DNA from: Cyathus striatus
Lineage: Eukaryota > Basidiomycota > Agaricomycetes > Agaricales > Nidulariaceae
Assembly (NCBI GenBank): GCA_025738555.1
Contig: JAOVFP010000008.1
Coordinates: 2,170,001 to 2,234,000, forward strand
Length of the DNA stretch: 64,000 nucleotides
Direction: 5' to 3'
Made by a program: the position numbers and the translations under genes. The notes beneath the pieces are model-generated. The model was given only the letters and a program-made list of their open reading frames with translations, did no database searches and was not told the origin of the DNA. The first letter of the stretch is position 1; every line of letters starts with the position of its first letter. Of the stretch, positions 45,644 through 57,535 are shown piece after piece.

Positions 45644-47096
45644 CTTTATAGATGTTAAACTGTTCAGAACCTCTTTCCTTCCCTCTCTTAATCTGTCTCA
45701 CTGCTGTAAGTGGCACAGAATATGAAGGTGTACACACACATTGTGTACCCAACTCAAACCAATAAGCATTGAAAACTTGCATATTTTTTAACATTTCATA
45801 TTATTTGTATAAGCTCTGTATCAACTCATGTAATGTAAATGTATTAATTATACAATATTCACACCAGTTCTTCAATATATTTCATCTGCCAATACCTGGT
45901 TTATTTTTGGGGGTAGTGGGTTTTGCTGCTTGTTGGCCTTATTCCTTTATATTAGTAAGCAACAGATGTACTTTTTGCTGGATAAGTAATACAAAAATAC
46001 ATTTTACAAATTATATGGAGTGAGCTAGTATTAATTATTCTAGTTTTTTGTGACTTTAATTTATGTTCCCTTGTTCTGTTGAGATGAGTGATCATTTTGT
46101 TTTCATTTTTGGTGATGGGTTGAGGTGTGGCAGGAGGAGAAATGATATTAGGAGGAGGAGAAAAGATAGTGTAGATAGCTACCAGATTGGCTGAGTAGAG
46201 GTGGTAAGGTGCACCATTGTGAGTGATATAGGGAATCTCACAATGATTAAGTTCAAAGTAGATTTCTGCAGTTGCATTAACAAGACAGAATTGATAATTG
46301 GCAGGATAAATTTTAATTTTGTTAATGTAGTAAACTGTGGAATGATTGATACTATATGTAACATAAAGTTTAAACATTGCATCATGAGCTGCTTTAGTGG
46401 AAAGAGGTGTAAGGGGTGTGCTTACTTATTTGAACTTGGCATTACTGTATTGTTTCACTATGTTGGTATAGCCAAACAATTACTTTATTTATATCTTGAT
46501 ACATGCATTTGTATAAAGGGACTTACTTCTATTATACATAGACTTACCAATAGGATTTGGTCAGATGTACATGGTGGGACTATAAGTCATAAAGGATACA
46601 ACCTTTACACTTTTTTACACCCCCTAACTATTGCAAAGCCTACACTTTACCATTGACTCTGACACCACTGTAATGGACTGTGTATCAATCACCATCAGGA
46701 ACCTTCCCACAACAGTAATCCCACTTCCACACAGAACATTATAGAATTCCCAAATCTAGAACAAGGCAAACCCCACAATGTTGCACACACTGCCTACTTC
46801 CAAACCATCACCACATCAAGGGGAGGTACCATGCATCCTCCCTCCAGCTGGACAGTCCAGCAGACAGGATGACGAGGCTCAGGCCTCCAATGTAGTATAT
46901 AGAATTGCAAGCTCAGAACCTGGACAACAGAGAGCAAGTGAGAACAGGGGAAAGGACAATGACCTCTCCCCCCCCCCCCCAGAACAATATGAGAACCTTA
47001 GCCCAAGAACTATGTGTGCATAACCCTGCACTGGCCCATGGATGGATGCAAGGCAAATAACCACTAGAGGTAGATAACAAAGAAATCAAGGACAGC
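45644..47096. other. No gene recognised
   Basis: AT-rich, several short frames. A minus-strand stretch at 46030-46270 (NHCEIPYITHNGAPYHLY) could be a retroelement relic but I cannot place it. A C-run is at about 46968-46981. Confidence 0.35.
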
Positions 47097-49187
47097 CAGT
47101 AATTTACACTCCCCCAAGAGGTCTGTATGGATATGTATGGATCTGCACAGAATCCTAAAATTCTGTACGGATCTGTACAGACCCGTACAGACCTGTATAG
47201 ATACCATACAGAATTTATATAGTAGCTATTATTATTATTAGAGGTGATTATTCTATATGGATTTATGCACAGCTGCCTTGTCACACATGTCAAGTGTAAC
47301 CCTAGGTGAAAAGTGTCACACTATACAAAATCCATGATACACTCAATATATAGTATCATTCTCAATGCATAGCATCACACTTAATGCATAGTATTATGCT
47401 TAATGTATAGTGTCACACTCATCACTTAGTGTTATGCTTAATGCATAGTGTCATGCTCAATACTTAGTGTCATGCTTAATGTATAATGTATAGTGTCACA
47501 CTTAATGCATAGTGTCACGTTTAATGTATAGTGTCACACTCAATGCATAGTGTCACGCTTATAGTGTCACATTTAATGTATAGTGTCACACTCAATACCT
47601 AGTATCACACTCAACATCTAGTATCACACTCAACATCTAGTATCACACTCAACACCTAGTATCACACTCAACACCTAGTGTCATGCTTAATGCAGAGTGT
47701 CACATGCAAGGAAATAAGTATAACACTGTGTGCATGCCTTGATATTTCAATGTGAAATAGCTTTGAAATACCATGGAAATATTCTTTATATTACATCATT
47801 ATTTCGCTTTGTAATACTCTTACAATTCACATACGATATTTCTCACATATTTGAAAGTCACAATAACAAAGAAATATTGAAACCCAGATCCCCATTTTCT
47901 TTGAAATCCTTTATTCAATATTTCAAAGGGTTTTCACCTATGAAATAACAAAGAAATATTTATTTGGGTAGTCACAATGAGCTTTGTCTACCATTGTCTC
48001 ATCTTTGTGACATATGTCACAAGGTTCTTATCTAAGAGATCTTAGCAAGATCTTAGTCACAGTGGCATTGTGACATATGTCACGATCGTCACACTTGTCC
48101 CACAGTGTCACACATGTCGCAGTCGTCACAGTTGTCTCAGTTGTCACAGTTGTCACACATGTCACAGTCGTCACAGTCGTCGCAGTTGTCACACTTGTCA
48201 CACATGTCGCACTGTCACACTGTCGCAGTTGTCACACTTTTCACACATGTCACAGTCGTCACAGTCGTCGCAGTTGTCACACTTGTCACACTTGTCGCAG
48301 TCGTCACAGTCGTCACAGTCATCACAGCTGTCCCACAGTGTCACACATGTTGCAGTCGTCACAGTTGTCACCGTTGTCGCAGTCGTCACACTTGTCACAC
48401 TTGTCACAGTCATCACAGTTGTGATAAGTGTGACGACTGCGACATATGTGACACTGTGGGACAGCTGTGACGACTGCAATGACTGTGACGACTGCGACAA
48501 GTGTGACAAGTGTGACAACTGCAACAACTGCAACAACTGTGACAACTGCAACATGTGTGACACTGTGGGACAAGTGTGGCGATTGTGACATATGTCACAA
48601 TGCCACTGTGACTAAGATCTTGCTAAGATCTCTTAGATAAGAACCTTGTGACATATGTCACAAAGATGAGACAATGGTAGACAAAGCTCATTGTGACTAC
48701 CCAAATAAATATTTCTTTGTTATTTCATAGGTGAAAACCCTTTGAAATATTGAATAAAGGATTTCAAAGAAAATGGGGATCCAGGTTTCAATATTTCTTT
48801 GTTATTGTGACTTTCAAATATGTGAGAAATATCATATGTGAATTGTAAGAGTATTACAAAGTGAAATAATGATGTAATATAAAGAATATTTCCATGGTAT
48901 TTCAAAGCTATTTCACATTGAAATATCGAGGCATGCATGCAGTGTAATAAAATTCTGTACAGAATTTTCAGGTCTGTAATGCGGAATTCCAAGGAATTCT
49001 GCATAATCCATATGGAATTTTCAGAATCTGTGTGGAATCTGTACAGACCCAAAAAAACCTCTGCCAAAATGAAAAAAATCTGTGCAGATTCCACATGGAT
49101 TCTGAAAACTCCATATGGATTCCACACAGATTCTGTATGGATTCCATGTGGATCTGTACAGAACACATGGCTAAGTGTAAAGAGCTC
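47097..49187 (-). mobile_element. 8-bp-TSD satellite-bearing transposon, copy 5 (interrupted)
   Basis: Starts CAGTAATTTACACTCCCCCA and ends GGCTAAGTGTAAAGAGCTC. It contains the TGTGACACT satellite in reverse (47290-47700). It is interrupted by the foldback element at 47724-48944; without that it is about 0.87 kb. No TSD: the flanks are aggacagc and ccatgagg. CpG sites of the family are mostly changed to TG or CA in this copy. Confidence 0.85.
47724..48944. mobile_element. CACTA-like foldback element with satellite loop
   Basis: The ends are CACTGTGTGCATGCCTTG and its near-perfect inverse, flanked by the 3-bp duplication TAA (47721-47723 and 48945-48947). The uninterrupted site aagtataataaaattc in sister copies confirms the excision point. 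The two arms are almost perfectly inverted for about 550-600 bp each, so most of the 1221 bp can form a hairpin. The inner part (48065-48600) is a GTCACAGTCGTCACACTTG-type array in both orientations. Terminal CACTG with a 3-bp TSD favours CACTA/EnSpm; PIF/Harbinger (TWA target) is the alternative. Non-coding. Confidence 0.88.
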
Positions 49188-49314
49188 CCATGAGGCCATG
49201 TCCACATGGTCTAATAGGACAAGTGATGAAGGGATCAAGCTGAAGGTGGGTTGTCATAAGGGAGGGTGTCCTCCCATGTGCAGCATGAGGGACCAGGCTC
49301 ATCTGCCATATGTA

Positions 49315-51639
49315 TCAGTTGGTCAGCTGGTGAGATGTGAGTCCCCCAGAGAGGACTGTTCCCAAGTTGCCTTCTGGAGGGTCATTAGACCTGTCAGGCT
49401 GGGAGGTGGATGGCTGGGGCAGGGCCACTTGTGGTGACATGGGGGTGTTGTTGGGCAGGAATTCCTGCACTAATGTGGTGGGTAGTTCCAGTAGTGGCAA
49501 TGAAGGACTCTGCATGACTGGGCTGGATTGCTCCAGTTGCCATTCTGTGGTTGGTTGAAGTGGGTCCCATCCTGATAAGTTGTGGAAAGTGGATGATTCT
49601 CCCATCATCATCCATTGTCTGATGTGCATTTATGGTCCTTGGCTGGCAGCTATGCACTACAAAGTGTGGATTCTATCCAGGTCATCAGGCCCTGGTGTCC
49701 ACCAACCTGCCCATCCTGGGATCTCAGGTGGTTCCCCATACATGGCCAGTCATTGTAGTCATTTGTCATCTATGGCATATTGAATAAGCAGGAGGGTACT
49801 GGCATAGTGGCCCTTGAGGTAGTGCAGCCTGTATGGGTAGGCATAGTCAATCCAGGCTGGAGGAATGCCATTTCTTATGAGGGATTCAATGACATCAGAC
49901 CTGGTAACATTGGGAGTGTGTGCTCCCTCAATGTGAATTCACTGGAATGAGTAATCTGGTCCAGTTTGCAGGGTAAAGGGCCCACTGGGATGGGTGGCAT
50001 TCCATTGACTTATTTCCTCATGGTATAAGTGTGGTTGTGCCATGAGGAACACTAGTTCTCTCAGATAGGCAGTCCTTGCTGCCATCTCTATTGGTGCTGT
50101 TGCCCATCCTAGTGAGTATCCAAAGGCTATCCTTCTGCATATTTGGAACCCAAAGTTCATTGCTATCCCTGTAATGGAGTTGTGGCTTTCAGGGTGCCCA
50201 TGGTGAGCAACATACTGGGAGATGTGATCAATGCTCATTAGGTTCATATGGCCAGGCATGGGGAGTCCTGCACCTTCAGGTGCATTGTGGGTGTTTCCTG
50301 ATGGGGAGGACACTGGTCTCTCTATTACTGGGATCCTCAGTGAGTGCTGGGTATCTGGAGTTGGTACTCCATTTCTGAAGGTGTCAGCCACTAGGAGGTG
50401 ATGCATGGTGCAGTCTCTGTTCTCTGGTCAGGTGTTCTCTGCTACAAGTCTAAGGACTTGTAGGAGTTTGTATGCTTGCATCTGGTCTTCAGCCTTGTAT
50501 GCCAGGCTCTGTGCTAGCTCATTCAGGCAGTTTGCCTGGAGTGGGTTCATCAGGAATCCTCATGGCACAATGCCATATATTGGGCTGTTTGGTGCATATG
50601 GTTGGTTGCTCTGGACCTCAATTCAAGATGCCTCCATGGCTAGTGCCCCAGCAAATGTGGTGTTCATTCATCAGGACAGGTAGATAGTGAATCCATACAT
50701 CCCAGCCAGTGTGTTGTCCCTTTCAAGTGTTCCTCTCCAGTTGGAGACTACCCCAGACACATCTGGAGTGTGGCCACTTATACCATCCTGGTCCTCCTGT
50801 CTTCAAATCATCTGCTGGTCAAATCATTGTTGGGCTGTCCTCATGTCTTGTATCTCCTTGTTCCATTGCCTCTCTGACATCCATGGTTCCCATTCAGGAT
50901 CTAGCAGTATGCCCAGTTTGTCTTCCCCCAGTGTTACTGGTCCATTTGATATGTTGTGGTCCATAGCTAGGTCATGTTTCATTGTGTGTGGCAGTCATAG
51001 GTCACTGGGACACATTATGTGGGTGGCCAGTGCCATCCTGCCAACCAGCTTGGGTGGTTCACAATTTTGTTGTGATGAAGATGATGTTCCACTTCATGGT
51101 TGTCATATTGGTAAGGCTCTGGTGGGGCAGGAGTCCCCTGTTTGGAGAACATCTTCTCTCCTGCCACAGGGTGGCGCATTGCAAGGTTGTTCCTCATATT
51201 GACACTTGTAGGTTCAGGATGGTCTCTCATGACAGTGAATACTGGTATAAGGCTGTTCCTCATATTGCTCATAGGTCTGTTGTGGTTGTGTCTTTTGCTC
51301 CATCCTTGCTTGCTTGACTAGTTCATATGTTTGAGAATGTGTTTCCTGGGGAGGTGAGTCCTCCCATGCTGGTGGTTGTTTTGTCTTCATATGTTGAATC
51401 TCTGCTTCCAGCCTGTGGTTCCATGTTTGCAAGGACTCATTCCTTGCTTGTAGGTTGTTCTTTTCTCTTTTGAGGTCATCTATCCTTGCAAATAGAGTCT
51501 TGAGTGAGAATAGTATATCCAGTGATATATCTTCATTATTTTCAAGGGATGCTCCCTCATTCTGCAGTCTTTCTAGCATTAGCTGGACTTCCCTCCTGTC
51601 CCTGTCTAACTCCTCATGTTTCTGCATGATGAGTTCTCT
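49315..51639 (-). pseudogene. Retroelement-associated coiled-coil ORF, broken
   Basis: On the minus strand, 51639-51214 encodes an acidic/basic coiled coil (EELDRDRREVQLMLERLQ, IDDLKREKNNLQARNESLQ). Farther on, 50406-49939 (ISQYVAHHGHPESHNSITG, MAARTAYLRELVFLMAQPHL) and 49629-49315 continue in broken frames. The arrangement resembles the gag-like protein of basidiomycete gypsy elements, but I cannot prove it. The 5' end was cut by the family A LTR at 51640. Joining across the LTR restores the frame into 55608-55500 (MEVNDTGEDKPQPKEETAKA, one TGA, then KAMERELIMQ). No zinc knuckle was seen. Confidence 0.5.
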
Positions 51640-51855
51640 TGTCATATCCTGTATCACCTACCTCCAGACCTCTAGTCTCTTACTCTGCCATTTCCCTTTG
51701 TTACTCTGGACTTTGCTTACATTCTTAATATTACTTATTGCTTACTGTTCATAGATTACTTTTGTTTCCTTTCTTCTGTTCTACTGAGCCATCCCCTCAG
51801 TATTGTAGTATACATCTCATAGTGAGTCACTTATCATTCTTAAGTGCACCACTAT

Positions 51856-53458
51856 CAGTAATTTACACTCCCCCAAGAGGTCTGTACGGATCTGTACGGA
51901 TCCGCACGGAATCCGAAAATTCCGTACGGATCTGTGCGGATCCATACAGACCCATACAGACCTGTATAGATACCATACAGAATTTATATAGTAGCTATTA
52001 TTATTATTAGAGGTGATTATTCTATATGGATTCTGTGTGGATTTATGCATTGCTGCCTTGTCACACATGTCAAGTGTAACCCTAGGTGAAAAGTGTCACA
52101 CTATACAAAATCCATGATACACTCAATATATAGTATCATTCTCAATGCATAGTATCACACTTAATGCATAGTGTTATGCTTAATGTATAGTGTCACACTC
52201 ATCACTTAGTGTCACGCTTAATGCAGAGTGTCACACTCATCACTTAGTGTTATGCTTAATGCATAGTGTCACACTCAATACTTTGTGTCATGCTTAATGT
52301 ATAGTGTTATGTTTAATGTATAGTGTCACACTTAATGCATAGTGTCATGTTTAATGTATAGTGTCACACTCAACACTTAGTGTCACGCTTAGTCACACTC
52401 AACGCTTAGTGTCACACTCAACGCTTAGTGTCACACTCAACGCTTAGTGTCACACTCAATGTTTAGTGTCACACTCAACGCTTAGTGTCACACTCAACAC
52501 TTAGTGTCACGCTTAGTCACACTCAACACCTAGTGTCACACTTAATGCATAGTGTCATGTTTAATGTATAGTGTGACACTCAACATTTCGTGTCACGCTT
52601 AGTTACACTCAACGCTTAGTGTCACACTCAATGCTTAGTTACACTCAACACTTAGTGTCACGCTTAGTCACACTCAACACCTAGTGTCACACTCAACGCC
52701 TAGTGTCACACTCAACGCTTAGTGTCACGCTTAGTCACACTCAACACCTAGTGTCACGCTTATAGTGTCATATTTAATATATAGTGTCACACTCAACACC
52801 TAGTGTCACGCTTATAGTGTCACATTTAACATAAAGTGTCACACTCAACACTTAGTGTCACGCTTATAGTGTCACATTTAATGTATAGTGTCACACTCAA
52901 CACCTAGTATCACACTCAACACCTAGTGTCACGTTTATCATGTTACATTTAATGTATAGTGTCACACTCAACACCTAGTGTCACGCTTATAGTGTCACAT
53001 TTAATGTATAGTGTCACACTCAACACCTAGTATCACACTCAACACCTAGTGTCATGTTTATCATGTCACATTTAATGTATAGTGTCACACTCAACACCTA
53101 GTGTCACGCTTATAGTGTCACATTTAACGTATAGTGTCACACTCAACACCTAGTATCACACTCAACACCTAGTGTCATGCTTAATGCAGAGTGTCACATG
53201 CAAGGAAATAAGTATAATAAAATTCTGTACAGAATCTGTACAGAATTTTCAGGTCTGTAATGCGGAATTCCGAGGAATTCTGCGTAATCTGTACGGAATT
53301 TTCGGAATCTGTGCGGAATCTGTACAGACCCAAAAAAACCTCTGCCAAAATGAAAAAAAATCTGTGCAGATTCCACATGGACTCCGAAAATTCCGTACGG
53401 ATTCCGCACGGATTCCGCGCGGATCCGTACAGAACACATGGCTAAGTGTAAAGAGCTC
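51856..53458 (-). mobile_element. 8-bp-TSD satellite-bearing transposon, copy 3
   Basis: Starts CAGTAATTTACACTCCCCCA and ends GGCTAAGTGTAAAGAGCTC. Perfect TSD ACCACTAT at 51848-51855 and 53459-53466; the empty site is preserved in the LTR copy at 60838-61501 (gcaccactatcagtttcac). The satellite is long (52085-53195). CpG is well kept in the terminal repeats (ccgcacggattccgcgcgg), marking a recent insertion. Confidence 0.95.
52085..53195. repeat. Long AGTGTCACACTCAACNCTT satellite array
   Basis: More than 50 units of about 19-20 bp, with higher-order blocks near 52780-53170. There a module agtgtcacgcttatagtgtcacatttaa alternates with caacacctagtatcacactc at a period of roughly 90-100 bp. This is the array that differs most in length among the transposon copies. 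Confidence 0.85.
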
Positions 53459-53823
53459 ACCACTATCAGTTTCACTTTACACTGCCATATGCACTCACTT
53501 CTCTGACACATTTTATTATGTTTAATTAGTTATAGTATTCATTCTATGTACACCTACCCTAACCATACTTCTTGCCAGCAGCCTTTACTTACTCCAAGTC
53601 TCTAGTATTTAAGTAGCACTTGATTTGTACTTAGTCTTTAGTTTTGTATTGAACTACATCCTCACCCTTTCATCTGACTTGAGTTACACCTCTTGTCTTC
53701 TTGTCTCTTGTCTTCTCTGAAGGGCTTGCCCTTACTCTGAAATCCAGAACCAGGAATCCCAAGGATGCAGCACATAAGCTGAAGCCAAAGTCCTACCCCC
53801 TGAGTTCTCATTCTCTGCTTCAT

Positions 53824-55411
53824 CAGGAAAAAAAAACATCGCAATGTGGAGCTACATAGCTCGGCTAGCAGCAATATCTCGCATGGGAAAGTCCCCTTTT
53901 GATAGATTCATATAGACTCTCGCCACCGTACCATAGCTCGACATAGCTCAACATAGGAGAAGCACAACCTTGATAGCACTATTCAAAAAGAACTATAGAA
54001 ATATAGAAACACCATCTACTGCAGCTACAGGGAGTATGTAGACAATAGATCTTCTACTCTAATAGATACCTCCATTCCAATTAATTCAAACAATATTATG
54101 CTTACAGCGTAACATTCGGCATAGTAGGGATAGGGAAACATATATATTATATGAATTAAACAATCTCTTATCACCATATGTACCATACCATACCTACCAC
54201 AACCAGCCACCTTCCTATGACATATATCTCATACGTCCGACATCCACACTTATAACAAATATATACCGCCGCTCCTGAACCTCCCAAATCATCCACTCGT
54301 ATCTAAGACACCTGAGTTAGCAGAGTACTTTGAGTAGCAAACACATAACATGGTCTCACCTTAGTTAGACCTGTGAAACCGGAAACTGTTCAAATATCCC
54401 AAGCCTAACCAAGCGATAACATGACTCGTCAACAATATGAAATGATTGTTCCCGGGTGCAGCGACAAAAGGTGGGACAGGATACCTGCAAACTAAAGTCA
54501 GTAAAGGTTTTCCATAAAGTGGATAAAACCTTACAAGTCAAGAACGAGAAAAATCGGAATCAGAGACATGGCTGTAGTACAAGTAATCATTAGGAGCAGT
54601 GGGAAGGTCGTAATCACAGCTTACCGAATACATAAGACCACCTTCTGCAGCGATGAGTAAGCATAGACAATAGATAACAGGCATGGTAAAAGGTAGAAGG
54701 CGGGATGGTGTTACCTTTGTGGCTGGCATGCTGAACGGGTTGGTAGGAGGGACGAGAGAGGGAAGAAAGACAGCAACATGAAAATCTTTGAAAGGGAAGA
54801 AGCCGGAACGACTAAACAAACAACGTCACGTGATATAAACAACTACAAGCCAAATCCTGATCACCGCATCATGTGTATGTGAAGTCCAGCCTTCACCGTC
54901 CCTCACTGCCCCTCGCAATTCCCTCATGCTTGTGAGATTTATGCGAATACCATTGCATATACTTCCCTTACTTATAATGGCATATTCTCTACATATCATA
55001 GCACATATTATTATTAATTATAGGCATACATGCAAGATTTAAAGATAGTTATTCATGTATCTACCATAAAGCAATGTTGGACAGAGGTCTACACAATATC
55101 CTATAATATATTCTCATCTGGGTAAAGCAAACATTATGAAAGCTCTTACTAGTCCATACCATTTTATGGTTAATGTATGCAGAGATAAGTAGATTAATGC
55201 ACAATATATCTATATCTATGCATGCTTCACCTCAAGTTCTGTAGCCTATAGCACACTATAGAGGAGCATGGCAATGCTATATTAGTATACACACCTTCAA
55301 CCCATGATATACCATGCTATGCCATCTATACAGAGCTGTACTACTTGGCGGATGATTGACATTGGCTACCGAGCTTGGCATATGCCTTGGCAGCCGGATC
55401 AGTTTTTCCTG
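53824..55411. mobile_element. 1.6-kb insertion with 12-bp inverted ends, unclassified
   Basis: This segment is absent from the other family A LTR copies. Its junctions read CATCAGGAAAAA (from 53821) and TTTTTCCTGATG (to 55414), a perfect 12-bp inverted repeat. I cannot settle whether the outer CAT/ATG belongs to the element, so the TSD is unresolved (AT or none). CpG and G+C are higher than in surrounding repeats. A 93-codon ORF lies on the minus strand. The superfamily is unknown. Confidence 0.6.
54538..54819 (-). CDS. Hypothetical ORF inside the 53824 insertion
   Basis: A 93-codon frame, or 63 codons from an inner ATG (MPATKVTPSRLLPF). It has a hydrophobic run that could act as a signal sequence (MPVIYCLCLLIAAEGG) and a Tyr/Asp/Ser-rich tail (NDYLYYSHVSDSDFSRS). 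No family is recognised. An AAGGTAACACC sequence near its middle could be an intron donor, so the true structure may differ. A CACGTGA motif lies just upstream at about 54828. Confidence 0.25.
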   Translation of the reverse strand: MFSRSGFFPFKDFHVAVFLPSLVPPTNPFSMPATKVTPSRLLPFTMPVIYCLCLLIAAEGGLMYSVSCDYDLPTAPNDYLYYSHVSDSDFSRS

Positions 55412-55499
55412 ATGTTCTGTCTTACACTCACCCCTCATTTCTCTGTAGTCACCCTCTCGTACTCCGCTGCCAAGTCAGGCTAGGGGCATGGTTGTGACA

Positions 55500-55608
55500 T
55501 CTCTCTCCATTGCTTTTCCCTTCCCCTTGTCCTTCTTTTCTCATGCCTTTGCTGTTTCTTCCTTTGGTTGTGGCTTGTCTTCACCTGTATCATTCACCTC
55601 CATCTCCT
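55500..55608 (-). pseudogene. 5' part of the coiled-coil ORF, separated by the LTR
   Basis: On the minus strand from an ATG at about 55596 it reads MEVNDTGEDKPQPKEETAKA, a TGA, then EKKDKGKGKAMERE. It joins in frame to 51634 downstream once the LTR and one TSD are removed. See the entry at 49315-51639. Confidence 0.5.
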
Positions 55609-55703
55609 CAATTCAGCTTGTTGGTGGCTGTGTGCTATGTGAGGCTCTCCAGTATGTTGTCCAGGGTCCATATGGGGGCATTGTTGGCATAGGTTGATAT
55701 GGG

Positions 55704-55812
55704 CAGACCTGTACAGAATTTTCAGGTTGCATAAATCTGAAAAAACCTCTGCCAAATCTGTGCAGATTCTGTACAGATCTGTACAGAACACCTGGCTAAG
55801 TGTAAAGAGCTC
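55704..55812 (-). mobile_element. Deleted relic of the 8-bp-TSD transposon
   Basis: Contains cctgtacagaattttcaggt, aaaaaacctctgccaaa and the terminus GGCTAAGTGTAAAGAGCTC (ending at 55812). The satellite and the opposite end are missing. Confidence 0.75.
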
Positions 55813-55819
55813 AAAATAT

Positions 55820-56119
55820 GCAGTTTCCTATGATAGCATTGTGTGCCTCAGCTATATTCTGGAGTGCTTGCTCTGTGAAGATTCATATGTCATGGTGTAC
55901 AGTCATGTTGCTTCATATTTCATAAATCATGGATGGGAGGTATCCATGGTTCAGTTCAAATGGTATGTACCCCATGGTACTAGATATGCTCAAGTTGATG
56001 GCAAAATCTGCCATGTCAATTTTTTGATCCAGTCCTTCTGGTCTAGGCAGACCATGGTGCAGAATATTTGTCCTGCGCTGCAGTGAGACACCTAATGGGT
56101 GTACACTACCTATAGTCAT
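55820..56119 (-). pseudogene. Ty3/gypsy integrase fragment
   Basis: The minus-strand frame reads GLDQKIDMADFAINLSIS followed by STMGYIPFELNHGYLPSM. This is the conserved C-terminal core of gypsy integrases (x-x-FAIN-x-S-x-x-x-x-x-GY-x-PFELN-x-GY-x-P). The upstream catalytic residues are not visible in frame. The fragment is isolated from any LTR. Confidence 0.68.
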
Positions 56120-57535
56120 GGATTTTAGCTTTTTCTATACATGTAATTAGTACTTACCAAATGGTAACAAACATGGGTTAGTTACAGAATTGGAGTGAGA
56201 CCCAAGCTGCCAGTTAAAAGTACTAAGAAGTACACTTACCAGGGGTGTGAATATGACCAAGCCTAAGGTAGTACTACATGCAGAAGAGACAGGTTAAGCA
56301 GTGGTGCTAAACTCAGCAACTAAATGGATTACAGCCAGAACACATCTAAATAACATGTGAAGGTCACATGATTGAATGTGATCACTGCCCAAGAGAAGCA
56401 AGTGATGAAGAAGCACCTCACTAGATGCCTCAGCAAACCCTGGAACCCAAAGTCAACTGATTGACTTCTCTCAGAGTAACTGGCAAAGCGATGCATGTTT
56501 AATTAAAGTAATAAGCCCCAAGCCCTGATAGATCTTTGCACTATTCTTAGCACATCCGCATATAGCCAATCCCATCTCAACTGAAGGAATGTGCATGGCA
56601 CCATATCCCCTGTCATGCAACCTCCTATGACAGACACATGACCCCCTGTCCAGCATGCTCCATGAGTGAATGGCTTCCCCCTGTCAGTGACATAGTTTAC
56701 CCTCCCTAGTACCCTGAATGTACCTATCTAGTAGCTATGCAGTACCATCAGCCACCATATTCAGCAGTATATAAAGTAGACAAGTTTTGCCATGTAGACC
56801 CAAGCTATCCCCTGCACAGCTTCCATTATAAAGTACTCTGACATAGTGTAGTGAAATAAAGTGTATTTTCCAAGATCATTGATTAGTAATTTGATTTTAG
56901 TCTAGTAAGAAGAGCTGCAAACTCCTAGAGTATCATGCATTGCATCGTACATAGCCAGAGACATTATCTAACCACTACTTAGTTATTCCTTAACCTTCCT
57001 ATACTGTATTGTTCTGTATGGAGGCAATGGAGCACTGAGCATGACATCAAATTTCAGACTTGAGTTTAGCAACCAAGGCTAAGTTATGCATGACAAATGT
57101 TAGAGTTAGCAACACTGAACCCAGCCTGGAAGTGCCTTTACACAATCTTTAGGCTAATTTTTGGTCAGTACTTATCTTAAATCAACTTACTACATTTAAC
57201 AAGCAAGATAAAGAATATATTTGTGTTTTTTCTTGAATTTTTAGCTATTCTTGAAAATTCAGACCTTTATGTCACACTCCCCCACAAAGCAACTGGTCTG
57301 CCATGATGTGTAACAAACTATTGAATTAGTGACATAACAGGGTCAGCATGATGCATGACCATTGCCTCCATACAGTACATCCCCCTTCCACCCCCTTTTT
57401 CCCAGAAGCATCCTTAATACTGGTCTTCTGTGAGATTCCCTCCAAACTTGCCACTCCGTTACATTGTCTTAGGAGTAAGTAGTTATTATTACATAATCTA
57501 GCTACTATCACCCCATTGTAAACATCTCTAACCTC
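56120..57535. other. No gene recognised
   Basis: AT-rich, CpG-poor sequence with short frames only. Probably old retroelement or intergenic DNA. Confidence 0.4.

Larger units (their letters stand above)
51640..55499. mobile_element. Solo LTR, family A copy 2, with two insertions
   Basis: Starts TGTCATATCCTGTATCACC and ends GCATGGTTGTGACA, with perfect TSD TCTCT (51635-51639 and 55500-55504). It is split by the transposon at 51856-53458 and by the 1.6-kb insertion at 53824-55411. Without those it is about 0.67 kb, matching the other copies. Confidence 0.9.

Noticed and set aside
46968..46981. C-run as a possible telomere or G-quadruplex signal
   Set aside because: A single homopolymer run without repeated (TTAGGG)-type units; probably a slippage tract.
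48070..48598. Cys/His/Ser-repeat ORFs of 60-170 codons
   Set aside because: They are translations of the gtcacagtcgtcac satellite inside the foldback element, mirrored on both strands.
52085..53195. CRISPR-like regular repeats
   Set aside because: The units are about 20 bp with no unique spacers, are contiguous, sit inside a transposon, and the genome is eukaryotic.
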